From positions 12,854,501 through 12,918,500 of the forward strand of contig CANTUV010000007.1 in NCBI GenBank assembly GCA_947685225.1: a DNA stretch of 64,000 nucleotides. The letters are read 5' to 3'. Made by a program: the position numbers and the translations under genes. Source of the stretch: Garcia nutans. Lineage: Eukaryota; Streptophyta; Magnoliopsida; Malpighiales; Euphorbiaceae. Below are positions 1-11,042 of this stretch, in pieces (position 1 is the stretch's first letter; every line of letters begins with the position of its first letter). The notes beneath the pieces are model-generated. The model searched no databases and was not told where the DNA came from. It was given only the letters and a program-made list of their open reading frames with translations.

Positions 1-1140
1 GTGGAGAGTGGGAACAATTGAAGGCCTAAGAATGGCATGTCTTCATAAAATCATAAGTACTAATGATCTGTGTGGTTAAGGATTTTTGGGAGTGATTGTC
101 CAGATATTTATACTATGCGTGTGTGGTTCATGTCTCTCTAGCTTCCAATTTTTCCCTAGTATTCTTCCTCTCATTGAGAGCAAGTATATTTGTTACTGTG
201 GAATGTGAGGTCCAATTAGTTGCTTTACCCTATAATTTCATTCATTTACAAATTATATAGCAACTTGAAAATTTCATAATACCATAGTTTAAGATATTAA
301 AAGTTCATATTTCACTCCCTTTCAGTTTTATTATGAGATATTGATTGCATTTTCTATTTTTGAGCGAGTACAAAATTCTTGATGTCAAGAACCTGGATGG
401 CCTAAAGTAGTTCCTCGCATGTCTCAGTGAAATTAAGTTCAGTTTGTTATCGACATTATGGTTTCAAGTTGCAATATACAGGTTCTGTTTGGATGGTCAG
501 TATTATGTTTATTTGACAGGGTATATGATTTCTCACTATCAAAGGCTTAATGCTACAGTCGTCTTCTGCAGTGAGCTAAGTTAATAATTGGTAGTTATCT
601 TTTAGGTATGGTTCCATCTTAAGTAGTTTCAGTTAGATGTTTCCGTTGAACAAAGTTGAAACTTCAAATTATCTTAATGAACCCAAATTGTCAAAGAGGT
701 TAACAACGATGAACTTGAGTAGCATCGAATATTTCAAGTTCATATTCATTATTAGCAGAATTACTTTACTACCAGCTGATCTACCAACTCTTAAGTTGGT
801 AACATAGAGGCAACAAAGCCCCTTTAATGGTATACTCTGTGCTCTGTGTTAAATTCTTTTGGGGATGATTGTTGTTTATTGCTAGATTTTCCTTTTAATA
901 ATAAGAGGAGAGGGACATCGGCGTTTTGCTTTTAAGTCTAAACCTCTTGTGATATGTGGCAAACACTTGATTACTAGGCTACTACCAATAAAATATCTCT
1001 ACATGTCTTGCAAGTAGCATGAATGCTCTACTTCCTAAAGGCATTCGAGTATATTGTTCGTTTGAATATGAGCTTATTTAACATTTGACATAATTATTTG
1101 GTTGCCAAGTTTGCCCTCTACTTGTATTTGTACTTTGATT
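1..1140. other. Host-like non-coding DNA, no gene recognised
   Basis: This stretch has mixed base composition, less AT-rich than the flanking regions, and no long open frame on either strand. It could be intron or UTR of a neighbouring gene that lies off the left edge, but I see no exon I can defend. No transposon protein similarity was recognised. Confidence 0.4.
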
Positions 1141-1199
1141 GGCCTTGGAATGCACCGTTCTTAGAGAGAGAGAGGTCCCGCTGGAATTTGTTTTTCTTT

Positions 1200-1655
1200 T
1201 ATTTTTTTAGTTTTTTAATTAAAATATAATAATATAAAAAAATTATTAATTTATAATAATTTTACAATTAACAATATAAATTATTAATTTTACAATCATA
1301 TTTCACAAAAATATTAATTTTATAATTATCAACATAAAGAATTTAAACTTATTTGATTTTAGAGTTTAAATATTAAATATTACTTTTATTTATGTTGATT
1401 AATATAATATGTATAATGTATAATATAATAAATAGGAATATAATATATATAATGTGAATATAATATAATATATATGATATATTTTATATATAAAAAAAAT
1501 TCGAATCTCAGCGGGGCAGGGGTATTCTCATCGTCTCTGCCCCGCCCTTCCCTGGCAACTGGAAAGAATTCTTTTCTCATCCCCGTCTCCGTGGAGAAAG
1601 AAAATGGGAATTCATGTCCCACTGCCAACTCTAACAGAGGCGGGTAGTGGGGGTT
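1200..1655 (-). repeat. AT-flanked GC-rich repeat, copy 1
   Basis: A block rich in CCCCGC/GCGGGG words (about 1505-1655) sits next to a long TAATATA-rich tract (about 1200-1500). Read on the minus strand it starts with a GTTGGCAGTGGGA-type segment followed by GGGGATGAG and GGGCGGGGCAG words. A second member of the same kind lies at 46480-46730 on the plus strand, with the matching order GTTGGCAAT, then CCCCGC words, then an AT tract. I see no clear terminal inverted repeats or target duplication, so the class is uncertain. It is probably a non-autonomous dispersed repeat. Confidence 0.5.
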
Positions 1656-2355
1656 CCTAAATTTTTTATGTGGTCCTCTTAACTGAGTTTTATGTTTCTA
1701 GTTTCTAACTCCATATATATTTTTATTTTTTACCTTTTGTTTTTTCTCCGTTCTGTATTTAGATCCTTATTTCATAAATTCTTTTTTATTTTCGTGCTTA
1801 ATCCCCTTTCTATATTTGACCCTTAAATTTTGATTGTGAAAGTGCATATTTATTCAAGTGAATTTTAAAATTACAGTTTTAAATCTAATTATTTTGAAGA
1901 ATATTTTTTCATTTGTTATTATGATTCTTAGTGAAATATAGTAATATATTATGTAATATTTAGTATAGTGGATTACAGTTCAAAATATTTCATTATATAT
2001 TGTGTAATTTATGGATCCCTCACCTAAGTTCCTGGTCTGCCATTCAGCATAGATGAGATCTTCCTATATGTATCAAAGGGTGTAAAAACACATTTATTTG
2101 TATGGTAATTTTATTACAAATGACAGATAGTGTGGCAGAGGTTGGTTGCCGGCGAAGATGTGGTTAATTTTCTTCTGTTGCCTTGGTTCTGGCACAACTC
2201 TTGACTATTGCCTTCATTGTAAGGTTATTTTTAATGATAGAAAATGCATGTGAAACAGTTGGAAGTTTACACTTCTAGGACCACACACTCCTTCCCAGTA
2301 TTGTTCACATGTTTCTCAGACGTATCCTGCTTTCATTCTCAAGGGTCAATTTTTA
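1656..2355. other. Non-coding stretch, nothing recognised
   Basis: AT-rich DNA without a recognisable gene. A 24-codon open stretch at 2130-2204 preceded by a TGACAG acceptor-like site was considered as a terminal exon, but it is too short to support. Confidence 0.35.
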
Positions 2356-2767
2356 TTTTCCCTTGTCGTTTGTGTATTTTTCTATATATTCGACGAACCA
2401 AAAAGTTAAAATGGTATTAGAATTCTAAGCTTTTGTACTTTCATGCCCTTGATTAGGAGAACATTCTTAAGAGCGAATTTGTTTTCCCTTCTCGATCGTG
2501 TGTTTTTCAATCTTTTTGACGATCCAAAGATTTGATGGTATTAGAATTCTAAGATTTTGTACGTCCATGGCCGTATTAGGGTAATATGCTTAAGAGCGTG
2601 AGCAAGTTGTTTGGTTTATTTTCTGACTAAAATTTTGCTTAGATGCGGCACAAAAAGACAATTAAAATTACATAATATTCTTAAGAGCGTCAGCAACTTG
2701 TTTTTTGAGTTTATTGTCTGATTAAAATTTTGCTTTGATGTGGCACATATAGACGATTAAATTAGCT
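2356..2767. repeat. Degenerate tandem repeat, two unit types
   Basis: Two diverged units of about 125 bp (2356-2481 and 2482-2600) share TTTTCCCTT, CGACGA/GACGATCCAA and ATGGTATTAGAATTCTAAG (at 2411 and 2535). They are followed by two units of about 91 bp (from 2589 and from 2680). The shorter units share CTTAAGAGCGT, AGCAA(G/C)TTGTTT, CT(G)A(C/T)TAAAATTTTGCTT and GATG(C/T)GGCACA. The arrangement looks like local duplication of non-coding DNA. No coding potential is visible. Confidence 0.6.
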
Positions 2768-3834
2768 GCATCTGCATAAATATCTTTATTATCTTTATTT
2801 CCTTTCTTAAGCACTTCTGTTGTTGTTATTATTATTTCTAAAACCCATAAAATTTCAAAACGTATTTAGTCTGAATAATGCCAATAATAATAAAGGGGAA
2901 GAGCATATCTGATAGACAAGCAATAAGCATATTCTTGTTCGGATGCTTGACAAGTAACTAAAAAGTTCCCAATCTATCACGAGGATCTCAATATACAATA
3001 ACTATATGCTATAGCTGACTGGTATTTGAAGCTATGAACACCGCTCAGTTTTTCTACTTGAAAGCGTGAAGATAATCGAGTCCAATATCAACCTTAATCT
3101 AATCTTAATTTGCTTAAATTGCTGGAACATTGCTTAATTAGTCAAGTTAAATTCTCGGTCTTATCTCCGCCGCCCCATTTGAGTAATGGGACCCGGTACA
3201 AAATGCTGGCTTTTTTAAAAAAGAGTTGATGGTTAATCCACAATGGTTGCCGGCTAATATGCAAGCGGTTAAATAATCTTTTAACTAAAATAATATAATA
3301 ATTAAAAGGAAGAATATTATTAAAATGAAAGGAAAGAGGATAAATATTTTTTTAATTTACTTATATTTTTTATATTAAGCATGTACTTAATATATGCAAA
3401 ATTAAAAATTATAAGATCTAAATAAATCATTTTGAAAGTACAACATATAAGATTTTTTAAATGGAATTTTGAGATTAAATTACACATTTAGTAAAGCAAC
3501 GCAAGCAAGCATAAACGTAAATGCAACGGAAGCATCATCGACTTTTCACCGCAAAATCAATTATTAAGCGAAAATAAAAATGAAAATTTTCGAGAATTGT
3601 AAAATTATAATTTACAGAGTACATATCTTATCTTGTTATAAGCAATCGACTAAAATGTTACATCATTAATATCTGATTATCAAACATTTCAGTCCCAAAA
3701 ATTACAGAAATTAGCAAACCAGATTTATGTTTGCTGCAAAAAAAAAAAACCTACATATAATTATATGTAAAAACAAAAGAAAAAAAATTACGTAACATAT
3801 GATGATTCAGATTTGAACCATATCGACCGGAAAA
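2768..3834. other. Non-coding, AT-rich; contains 3' flank of the host gene
   Basis: No open frame of note on either strand. The part next to 3834 should hold the 3' UTR and polyadenylation region of the minus-strand gene at 3835-4221. An A-run at about 3739-3750 and a TACATATAATTATATGTA palindrome just beyond it lie there. Nothing else was recognised. Confidence 0.4.
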
Positions 3835-4221
3835 CTACCGATCAGATCGGTTCTTGAAGTCGGAGGCGAGCCGAGAAGCGATGGCCGAGTGATACATCAC
3901 ATCATGAAACGATGACGTGTCATTAGTCATCATACGGAGTTGTTTTGCCTTCTCCTCCGTGAAACAACCAGGAGCAAACCGAGATTTCGCCAGGTTTAGC
4001 CTGAGATCCGACTCCGATTTGCTCTCCTTTTTGTCCTGCTTATCTTCGGATTTACTCTCAGAGCCAATGTAATCAGGCTCGGAGAACATTCCAAAGATCG
4101 GAGTCCACCAGTTCGCCGAGCTGGAAGAGGTTTTCCGGCCGATCGGATCGGTTCTCTGAGGACCCGGTCCAGCAGAAGCTCTGATAGCGATGGACCTCAA
4201 AGGAAGAAGATTAGTAGCCAT
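3835..4221 (-). CDS. Conserved plant protein of unknown function (128 aa)
   Basis: This single open frame has codon use and composition unlike the surrounding transposons. The start ATG at 4221 sits in a good plant context (AAAATGGCT), follows a CT-rich leader typical of plant 5' UTRs, and has a promoter-like region upstream. The protein starts MATNLLPLRSIAIRAS, followed by a Gly/Pro/Arg/Ser-rich part (residues 16-36), a WWTPIFGMFSEPDYIG block (38-53), a Lys/Glu/Ser-rich polar segment (54-73), and a compact tail with RFAPGCFTEEKAKQLR and FHDVMYHSAIASRLASDF. The tail and the WW block look like conserved family motifs, but I cannot attach a name or function. The N-terminus, rich in Ser, Arg and Ala with few acidic residues, could be an organellar transit peptide; this is inference only. 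No transmembrane segment is seen. The frame ends in TAG at 3835. Confidence 0.8.
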   Translation of the reverse strand: MATNLLPLRSIAIRASAGPGPQRTDPIGRKTSSSSANWWTPIFGMFSEPDYIGSESKSEDKQDKKESKSESDLRLNLAKSRFAPGCFTEEKAKQLRMMTNDTSSFHDVMYHSAIASRLASDFKNRSDR

Positions 4222-4311
4222 TTTAAGAGTTTAGAAAGAGGGTGAGAGAGAGCGCTTGAAAAATGAGGGTTTTGGCTTACAGAGTTAAGATGGGAGGGCT
4301 TGATCAGGAAT

Positions 4312-4380
4312 GACTATTTGTAGCGGGAGAGAGGGGGAAGGAGAAAAGAAGAAGGCAACGGATAAGATTGGACACGTGGA
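4312..4380 (-). promoter_or_regulatory. Promoter of the 3835-4221 gene with G-box, I-box and CCAAT
   Basis: On the minus strand, reading toward the gene, there is a perfect G-box CACGTG (4373-4378). A CCAAT word follows (ATTGG on the plus strand at 4367-4371), and next to it GATAAG on the plus strand (4361-4366), an I-box type word. A TATA-like CTACAAATAG lies at about 4314-4323, roughly 95 bp before the ATG. Close spacing of G-box and I-box is common in light- or ABA-responsive plant promoters, but regulation here is inference. Confidence 0.5.
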
Positions 4381-4613
4381 GGTTTCGCAAAAGAGCGTGT
4401 GGGGTAGTTTATGACCTTTTTACCGGATGTTCCGGTTTTCTTGTTGCCATCTTCAGGTCTCAGTTTTCTAGATAGATGCTTACGTGGATGTGACTTGGTG
4501 GAACAATTAATAATGGATTAATTAAAGTGGTTGCAATTATATATACTCCTCAAAATTGAAAAAATTATTGTTTTATTGCTGCGTATATTAATTTTTTCTT
4601 AAAAATCAAAATT

Positions 4614-4786
4614 TGTTATAAATAAATGAATATCTAATAGATCCCACAGTTTATGCATATATTAGAGATTTTATTCTATAAATAGAGGAGTTTTTCATCA
4701 ATTTAATACTACACTCATATCTCTTAGTCTATATTTTTCTTATCTTTTTCTCTTTTATCTCTTGACTCTTCCTTTATTTTTTAACA
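4614..4786 (+). repeat. LTR 1 of the tandem Copia array
   Basis: 173 bp, TG...CA type, containing a TATA-like CTATAAATAGAGGAG. The same length as the second LTR confirms the borders. Next to its end is CGTTATCTGCACGATTGC, where the primer-binding site should be. It does not match the usual initiator tRNA-Met word TGGTATCAGAGC. Confidence 0.9.
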
Positions 4787-5355
4787 CGTTATCTGCACGA
4801 TTGCTTTGGTTTAATGTTGCTTCGGTGTAAGGTAATCTCATGGTTGTGAATAATTCTTTTAAACTTACTTTGTGTTTTAATTGGTATGATATAATTTTTT
4901 TTTTGCATTGGATCTGGGATGAGATTTCGATTCGTTTCTCAATGTTAATGTTTCTTATGCCAATTTGTTTTCAATTTTAATTATTACCCATTATCCAAAG
5001 ATTATTATATCAGTATGATTATATACATCATATTTTATTATTATTATTGTTACTTTGTAATCAATTTCACGTTATCTTGGATAGAAATTCAATTTGTTGT
5101 TTTATTATGTATTGTCAAAGTTTAACACATATATTTTGTCTTATTTATATCATACCAGCGATGTTCCTACTAAGAATTTAGATTTTTGTAATCTGTTTTA
5201 ATGAGCTTGGAACAAATATTCCGTACCTATTAACATTCATACGTTTTACTTTATTTTATGTTTCTTTATATATATATTATGTTTTTATATTATAGTGTTA
5301 TCTAATATGAGTATATTTTATTTTATTTATTTATTTGTTTTTTATTTTTTTAAGC

Positions 5356-6433
5356 ATGGCAAATATTGCGAAACTCGAGTTTGCAGCCTTTGATATTTCG
5401 GGCAAGAATTATTTATCATGAATTTTGGATGCTGAAATCCATCTAGATGCTAAGGGTCTTGGTGACACTATTAAGGAAGGAAATCAAGCATCAAATCAAG
5501 ATCGAGCAAAGACGATGATTTTTCTCCACCATCATATACATGAGGGATTGAAAACTGAATATTTGACTATTAAAAACCCTCTTGTTCTTTGGAACAATTT
5601 GAAAGAAATGTATGATCACCAGAAAACTGTTATTCTCCCAAAAGCTCGTTATGAGTGGATGCATCTGCGATTGCAAGATTTTAAATCTGTAAGCGAATTT
5701 AATTCTGCCCTTTTTAGAATTAGCTCTCAGCTAAAGTTATGTAGAGAGAATAGTACTGATCATGACCTATTAGAGAAAAACATTCTCTACTTTTCATGCT
5801 TCGAATGTTGTTTTACAACAACAATATCGTGAAAAGGGCTTTAAAAAGTATTCTGAATTAATTGCTTGTCTTCTTGTGGCTGAGCAAAATAATGAATTAT
5901 TGATGAGAAATCATGAAGCTCACCCAACTGGATCTGCTCCATTCCCTGAAGTGAATGGAAGCCAAGCCCACTTAAATAAATCTATGGCATTCCCTGAAGC
6001 GAATGCAATTTCATATGGGCATAGACAAGAGTATAATCGTCGTGGACGAGGTCATGGTCGAAATAACTCTCGTGGCAATCGCAATGGTAGTCGTGGTGGT
6101 TATAGAAATACACCATATCATAAAAATGGGAAGAATAATGAAAGAAAAAGAACTAATGAGAATAATGGATCTAATCCATCTTCTAATGTTAGTTGTCATC
6201 GATGTGGTGGAAAAGGACATTGGCTACGTACATGTCGTACGCCAAGACATCTTGTTGATCTTTATCAAGCATCTTTGAAAAATGGAGGAAAAAATATTGA
6301 GACAAATTTTTCCTACAATGATGGGCTAGATGATACTGCGATTGATGTCACCCATCTTGATGTAGCTGATTTCTTCTCAGACCCAAATGGAAATATTGAT
6401 CATTTAATTGGCAATGGCAATCTTGATGCCTAA
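5356..6433 (+). pseudogene. gag: Copia gag, copy 1 (broken)
   Basis: The frame starts at ATG 5356, but codon 22 is TGA (5419-5421) where Trp is expected by context (YLS-stop-ILDAEIHLDAKG). Downstream the UBN2/retrotran_gag-like part is open to 5832. An extra A in an A-run near 5776-5781, relative to the second copy, then shifts the frame, and the rest continues in the frame open from 5876 to 6433. That part has an Arg/Gly/Asn-rich basic region (RGRGHGRNNSRGNRNGSRGG) and one zinc knuckle CX2CX4HX4C (residues C107, C110, H115, C120 of the 5876 frame; about 6194-6235), intact in this copy. Gag would form the virus-like particle and bind RNA. The early TGA is shared with the second copy, so it predates their duplication. 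Confidence 0.9.
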
Positions 6434-6611
6434 GTTTAGTTTTTGATTATTCAATTTTATTTTCCTTTATGAATATTTCTATCATATTTTGTATTGAACT
6501 TTTATAATTATTTGGACTTTACTTTATTATGTTTTTATTTTAAACTTGTGACATTTTTATATTCTTTTAAGTATTATATTAATTTGCTTCTTATATTTTT
6601 GTGAAGTCATT

Positions 6612-9600
6612 ATGGATGCTACACAAACTTTAGTGGAAAAAGAAAATCGAGATTTGTGTATTGCTGATAGTGCATCAACACACACGATTCTTAAAGATAG
6701 AAAATACTTTTTCCAATTGAAAATGGGAGAAAAATTTGTTCATACTATATCTGGAAGGAAAAGAATTATTAAAGGCTTTGGAAGAGCAAGTATAATACTT
6801 CCAAGGGGAACGATTATTAATATTAATGGTGCATTATATTCCCCATTGTCTCACAGAAATTTATTAAGTTTTAAAGATATTCGCCTAAATGGATATCATA
6901 TTGAGACAAAAGATATGAATACTAAAGAATTTCTTTGTATTACAAGTACCATATTAAACAAAAAATGTGTATTAGAGGAACTACCTGCAGTTTCCTCTGG
7001 TTTATACTATACTTGTATTCGCACAATTGAAATTAATATGGTTGTAAACCAGAAGTTTACAAATCCAAGTGCATTTATTATTTGGCATGATCGATTAGGT
7101 CATCCTGGATCAATAATGATGCGAAAAATTATAGAATCTTCATGTGGACATCCATTGAAGAACCAAAAGATTCTTCAATCAAATGAATTTTTTTTTGTCC
7201 AGCTTGCTCTCAAGGGAAGTTTATTATTAGGACATCGCCTAGTAAAATTCAAATTGAATTACCAGCGTTTTTAGAACGCATACATGGAGATGTTTGTGGA
7301 CCAATTCATCCACCTTGTGGACCATTTAGATATTTTATGGTCCTAATTGATGCATCCTCAAGATGGTCACATGTTTGCTTATTATCAACTCGAAATTTGA
7401 CATTTTCGAGATTGCTTGCTTAAATAATTCGTTTAAGAGCTTAATTTCTAGATTATTCTATTAAAACAATTCGTTTGGATAATGCTGGTGAATTTACATC
7501 TCAAGCCTTTAATGATTACTACATGTCAATTGGAATTAAAGTTGAACATCCTGTTGCTCATGTTCACACTCAAAATGGTATGGCAGAATCATTCATTAAA
7601 AGATTGCAATTAATTGCAAGGCCATTACTGATGCAAACAAAACTTCCTGTTTCTGCTTGGGGACATGCTATATTACATGCAGCATCACTTATTCGCATCA
7701 GGCCAACAAATTATCATAAATTCTCCCCTCTACAATTGGTTTTGGGTCAGGAACCAAATCTTTCCCATCTTCGAATTTTTGGATGTGCAGTTTATGTTCC
7801 AATTGCTCCACCACAACGCACAAAGATGGGCCCTCAAAGGAGGTTAGGGATATATGTTGGGTATGAATCTCCATCAATAATTAAATATTTAGAGCCTTTA
7901 ATTGGAGATTTGTTTACGACTAGATTTGCTGATTGTTATTTTGATGAGTCAGTTTTCCCAGCATTAGGGGGAGAAAATAAACAGTTGGAAAAACAGATTA
8001 GTTGGAAAGAATTATCTTTATCTCATATGGATCCTCGCACTGGGCAATGTGAATTAGAAGTTCAAAAGATAATTCATTTACAAAATGTAGCAAATCAATT
8101 GCCAGATTCATTTACTGATCCAAAAAGAGTAACTAAATCTTATGTTCCAGCTGAAAATGCTCCTGTTAGAATTGTAGTCCCTGAAGGACAAGTTGCCCAA
8201 GCTAGTGAGTCTATTGCACGCCAAAAACGTGGTAGACCAATCGGTTCCAATGATAAAAATCCTAGAAAAAGAAAAGGAGCGAATGTTCAAAATGACCAAA
8301 TTTCTGGAGAAAATGCTCTTGAAGAGTAATTTTTTGAGAAGACACTTGACATTGTGGAAAAGTTTCCAGAAGAAACTCAGGTACCTGAAAATATTGAAAA
8401 TGATGAGATCTCAATAAATTATGTCGTATCTGGTAAAAAATGGAATCTAAGCTAAGTAAACGTCGACGAAATATTTGTATACAATATAGCGCTAGATATT
8501 GTAAAAGAAGACGAGGATCTTGAACCTAAGTCTATTGATGAATGTAGACGCAGAATTGATTGGCCAAAATGGAAAGATGCAATTGAGGCTGAATTGAAAT
8601 CCCTTGAAAAGCGTAAAGTTTTTGGACCTGTTGTCCAAACGCCAATGAATATCAAGCCAGTGGGATATAAATGAGTTTTTGTACGAAAGCGAAATGAAAC
8701 TAATGAAATTGTGAGATAAAAAGCAAGACTTGATTGCCTAAGGTTTTTCACAAAAACCTGGCATTGACTATGAGAATACATATTCTCCTGTGGTGGATGT
8801 AATTACACTAAGATATTTAATAAGTTTGGCAATTCATGAAAGTCTTGAAATGCATTTAATGGATGTTACTGCCTATCTGTATGGCTCACTTGACAAAGAT
8901 ATCTATATGAAAGTTCTTGAAGGATTTAAGTTGCCTGAAGCACAAAAGTTAAATTCTCGAGAAGTTTATTCCATTAAGTTGAATAAAGCTCTCTATGGAT
9001 TAAAACAATTTGGGCGAATGTGATATAATCGTCTTAGTGAATATTTAATGAAAGAGGGCTATAAAAATGATGCTATATGTCCATGTGTTTTTATCAAAAG
9101 ATTTGGATCCGGATTTACCATTGTTGCTGTCTATATTGATGATCTAAATATCATTGGAACTTCAGAAGAGATATCTAAAACTGTGGATTTATTGAAAAAA
9201 GAATTTGAAATGAAAGATCTCGGAAAGACAAAGTTTTGTCTTGGCTTGCAAATTGAGCATATTGCAGATGGTATTTTAGTCCATCAATCCACATATATAG
9301 CCAAGGTGTTAAAGCGGTTTTATATGGACAAAGCACATCCATTAAATTCTCCAATGGTTGTAAGGTCGCTTGATGAGAAAAAAGATCCTTTTCGACCTCG
9401 AGAAGATGATGAAGAACTTCTTGGTCCAGAAGTACCATATCTTAGTGCAATAGGAGCATTGACATATCTTGCTAGTCATACTCGACCTGATATAGCATTT
9501 ACAGTAAACTTATTAGCAAGATATAGTTCTTCACCAACACGAAGACATTGGAATAGAGTTAAACATATTCTTCGATATCTTCGTGGTACAATGGACTTGG

Positions 9601-10133
9601 GTTTATTTTATGCTAACACATCAAAGTCAGTTTTGATTGGTTATGCAGATGCAGGATATTTATCAGATCCACATAATGGTAGATCTCAAACAGGTTACTT
9701 ATTTACATGTGGAGGTACAACTATATCATGGCGATCTACAAAACAGACTATTGCTGCTACTTCTTCTAACCATGCAGAGATTTTGGCCATCCATGAAGCA
9801 AGTCGAGAATGTGTTTGGTTGAGATCAGTAATTCAATATGTTCGAGGTACATGTGGTCAACATCCTCAAAAAAAACTCCCAACAGTTTTATATGAAGATA
9901 ATGCTGCATGTATACACCAATTAAAGGAAGGATTTATTAAAGGGAATAGAACAAAGCATATTTCACCAAAATTCTTCTTCACTCATGATCTTCAAAAGAA
10001 TGGTGATATTGATGTTCAACAAATTCGCTCAAGTGACAATCTTGCCGATTTATTCACGAAGTCGCTTCCTACAATAAGTTTTGAGAAATTGGTGTACAAA
10101 ATCGGAATGCACAGACTCAAAGATCTCAAGTAA
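6612..10133 (+). pseudogene. pol: Copia pol, copy 1 (broken)
   Basis: The frame starts MDATQTLVEKENRDLC and runs into the aspartic protease motif ADSAS, then the GAG-pre-integrase HDRLGHPG, the integrase core (IHGDVCGP near 7285, LDNAGEF near 7476, NGMAESFIKRL near 7577), RT with YIDD (near 9133; copy 2 has YVDD) and Copia RNase H (EDNAACIHQL, NLADLFTKSLP). Breaks seen by comparison with copy 2: a T-run longer by 2 at about 7188-7196 (frameshift), CAA to TAA near 7421 and 8327, a stop near 8454, TGA for Trp near 8672 and 9020, a stop near 8718, and one lost codon near 8865. The stop at 10131-10133 looks like the original end. Pol is separated from gag by about 180 bp of AT-rich DNA rather than fused to it. 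Confidence 0.92.
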
Positions 10134-10140
10134 TGTCTTC

Positions 10141-10300
10141 ATGAGGGGGAGTAGAATACGCACTGCACTCTTTTTCCCTTTCAAGGTTTTTATCCCATTG
10201 GGTTTTTCCTTGTAAAGGTTTTTAATGAGGCAGTATGTTATCGCGTATTCATGTAGTTAGTAATATTTTTATGAATATTTTTAAGACATTCAAGGGGGAG
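10141..10300 (+). other. Structured 3' non-coding region with two purine tracts
   Basis: Between pol and the second LTR lie two G-rich purine tracts: GAGGGGGAG near 10143-10151 and CAAGGGGGAG at 10291-10300, the latter touching the LTR and therefore the likely plus-strand primer. Between them GAATACGC (10154-10161) is exactly complementary to GCGTATTC (10243-10250). Inside, CCTTTCAAGG pairs with CCTTGTAAAGG around a CCCATTGGG centre. The nested pairing suggests a folded RNA element. Its function is not known to me. Confidence 0.6.
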
Positions 10301-10473
10301 TGTTATAAATAAATGAATGTCTATTGGGTCCCACAGTCCATACATGTATTAAGATTTCTACTCTATAAATAGAGGAGTTCCCAATCAGTTTAATACTACG
10401 CTCATATCTCTTAGTCTATATTCTTCTTATCCTATTCTCTCTTGTCTCTTGCCTCTTCCTTTATTTTTCAACA
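10301..10473 (+). repeat. LTR 2 of the tandem Copia array (shared)
   Basis: 173 bp, same ends and length as LTR 1, with the same CTATAAATAGAGGAG box. It serves as 3' LTR of the first copy and 5' LTR of the second. By eye about 25 of 173 positions differ from LTR 1. The following word CGTTATTAGCACGATTGC corresponds to CGTTATCTGCACGATTGC after LTR 1. Confidence 0.9.
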
Positions 10474-11042
10474 CGTTATTAGCACGATTGCTTTGGTTTA
10501 AGGTTGCTTCGGTGTAAGGTAATCTCATGGTTGTGAATAATTCTTTTAAACTTACTTTGTGTTTTAATCGACATGATATAATTTTTTTTTGCATTGGATC
10601 TGGGATGAGATTTCGATTCGTTTCTCAATGTTAATGTTTCTTATGCCAATTTGTTTTCAATTTTAATGATTACCCATTATCCAAAGATTATTATATCAGT
10701 ATGATTATATACATCATATTTTATTATTATTATTGTTACTTTGTAATCAATTCCACGTTATCTTGGATAGAAATCCAATTTGTTGTTTTAGTGGGTATTG
10801 TCAAAGTTTAACACATATATTTTGTCTTATTTATATCATACTAGCGATTTTCAAACTAAGAATTTAGATTTTTGTAATCTGTTTTAATGAGCTTGGAACA
10901 AATATTCCGTAACTATTAACATTCATACGTTTTACTTTATTTTATGTTTATATATATATATATTATGTTTTTATATTATAGTGTTATCTAATATGAGTAT
11001 ATTTTATTTTATTTATTTTATTTATTTTTTATTTTTTTAAGC

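Larger units (their letters stand above)
4614..10473 (+). mobile_element. Ty1/Copia LTR retrotransposon, upstream copy of a tandem array
   Basis: The element has a 173-bp LTR at each end (4614-4786 and 10301-10473), both starting TGTTATAAATAAATGAAT and ending in ACA. Internal order is leader, gag (5356-6433), a 178-bp AT-rich gap, pol (6612-10133) in the Copia order protease, integrase, RT, RNase H, then a structured 3' leader and a polypurine tract (10291-10300). The second LTR is followed not by flanking DNA but by a second internal region, so the right LTR is shared. Both genes are broken. The two LTRs differ at about 14% of positions by eye, whereas the two internal regions differ by about 2%. 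Confidence 0.93.

Noticed and set aside
1386..1628. 80-codon minus-strand frame
   Set aside because: Runs through the GC-cored repeat and an AT tract; Ile/Tyr low complexity.
2130..2204. Short open stretch after a TGACAG acceptor-like site, possible terminal exon
   Set aside because: Only 24 codons, no upstream exon or family match.
5491..5676. Minus-strand frames opposite Copia gag (also 6011-6220, 11178-11363, 11697-11906)
   Set aside because: Antisense shadows of gag.
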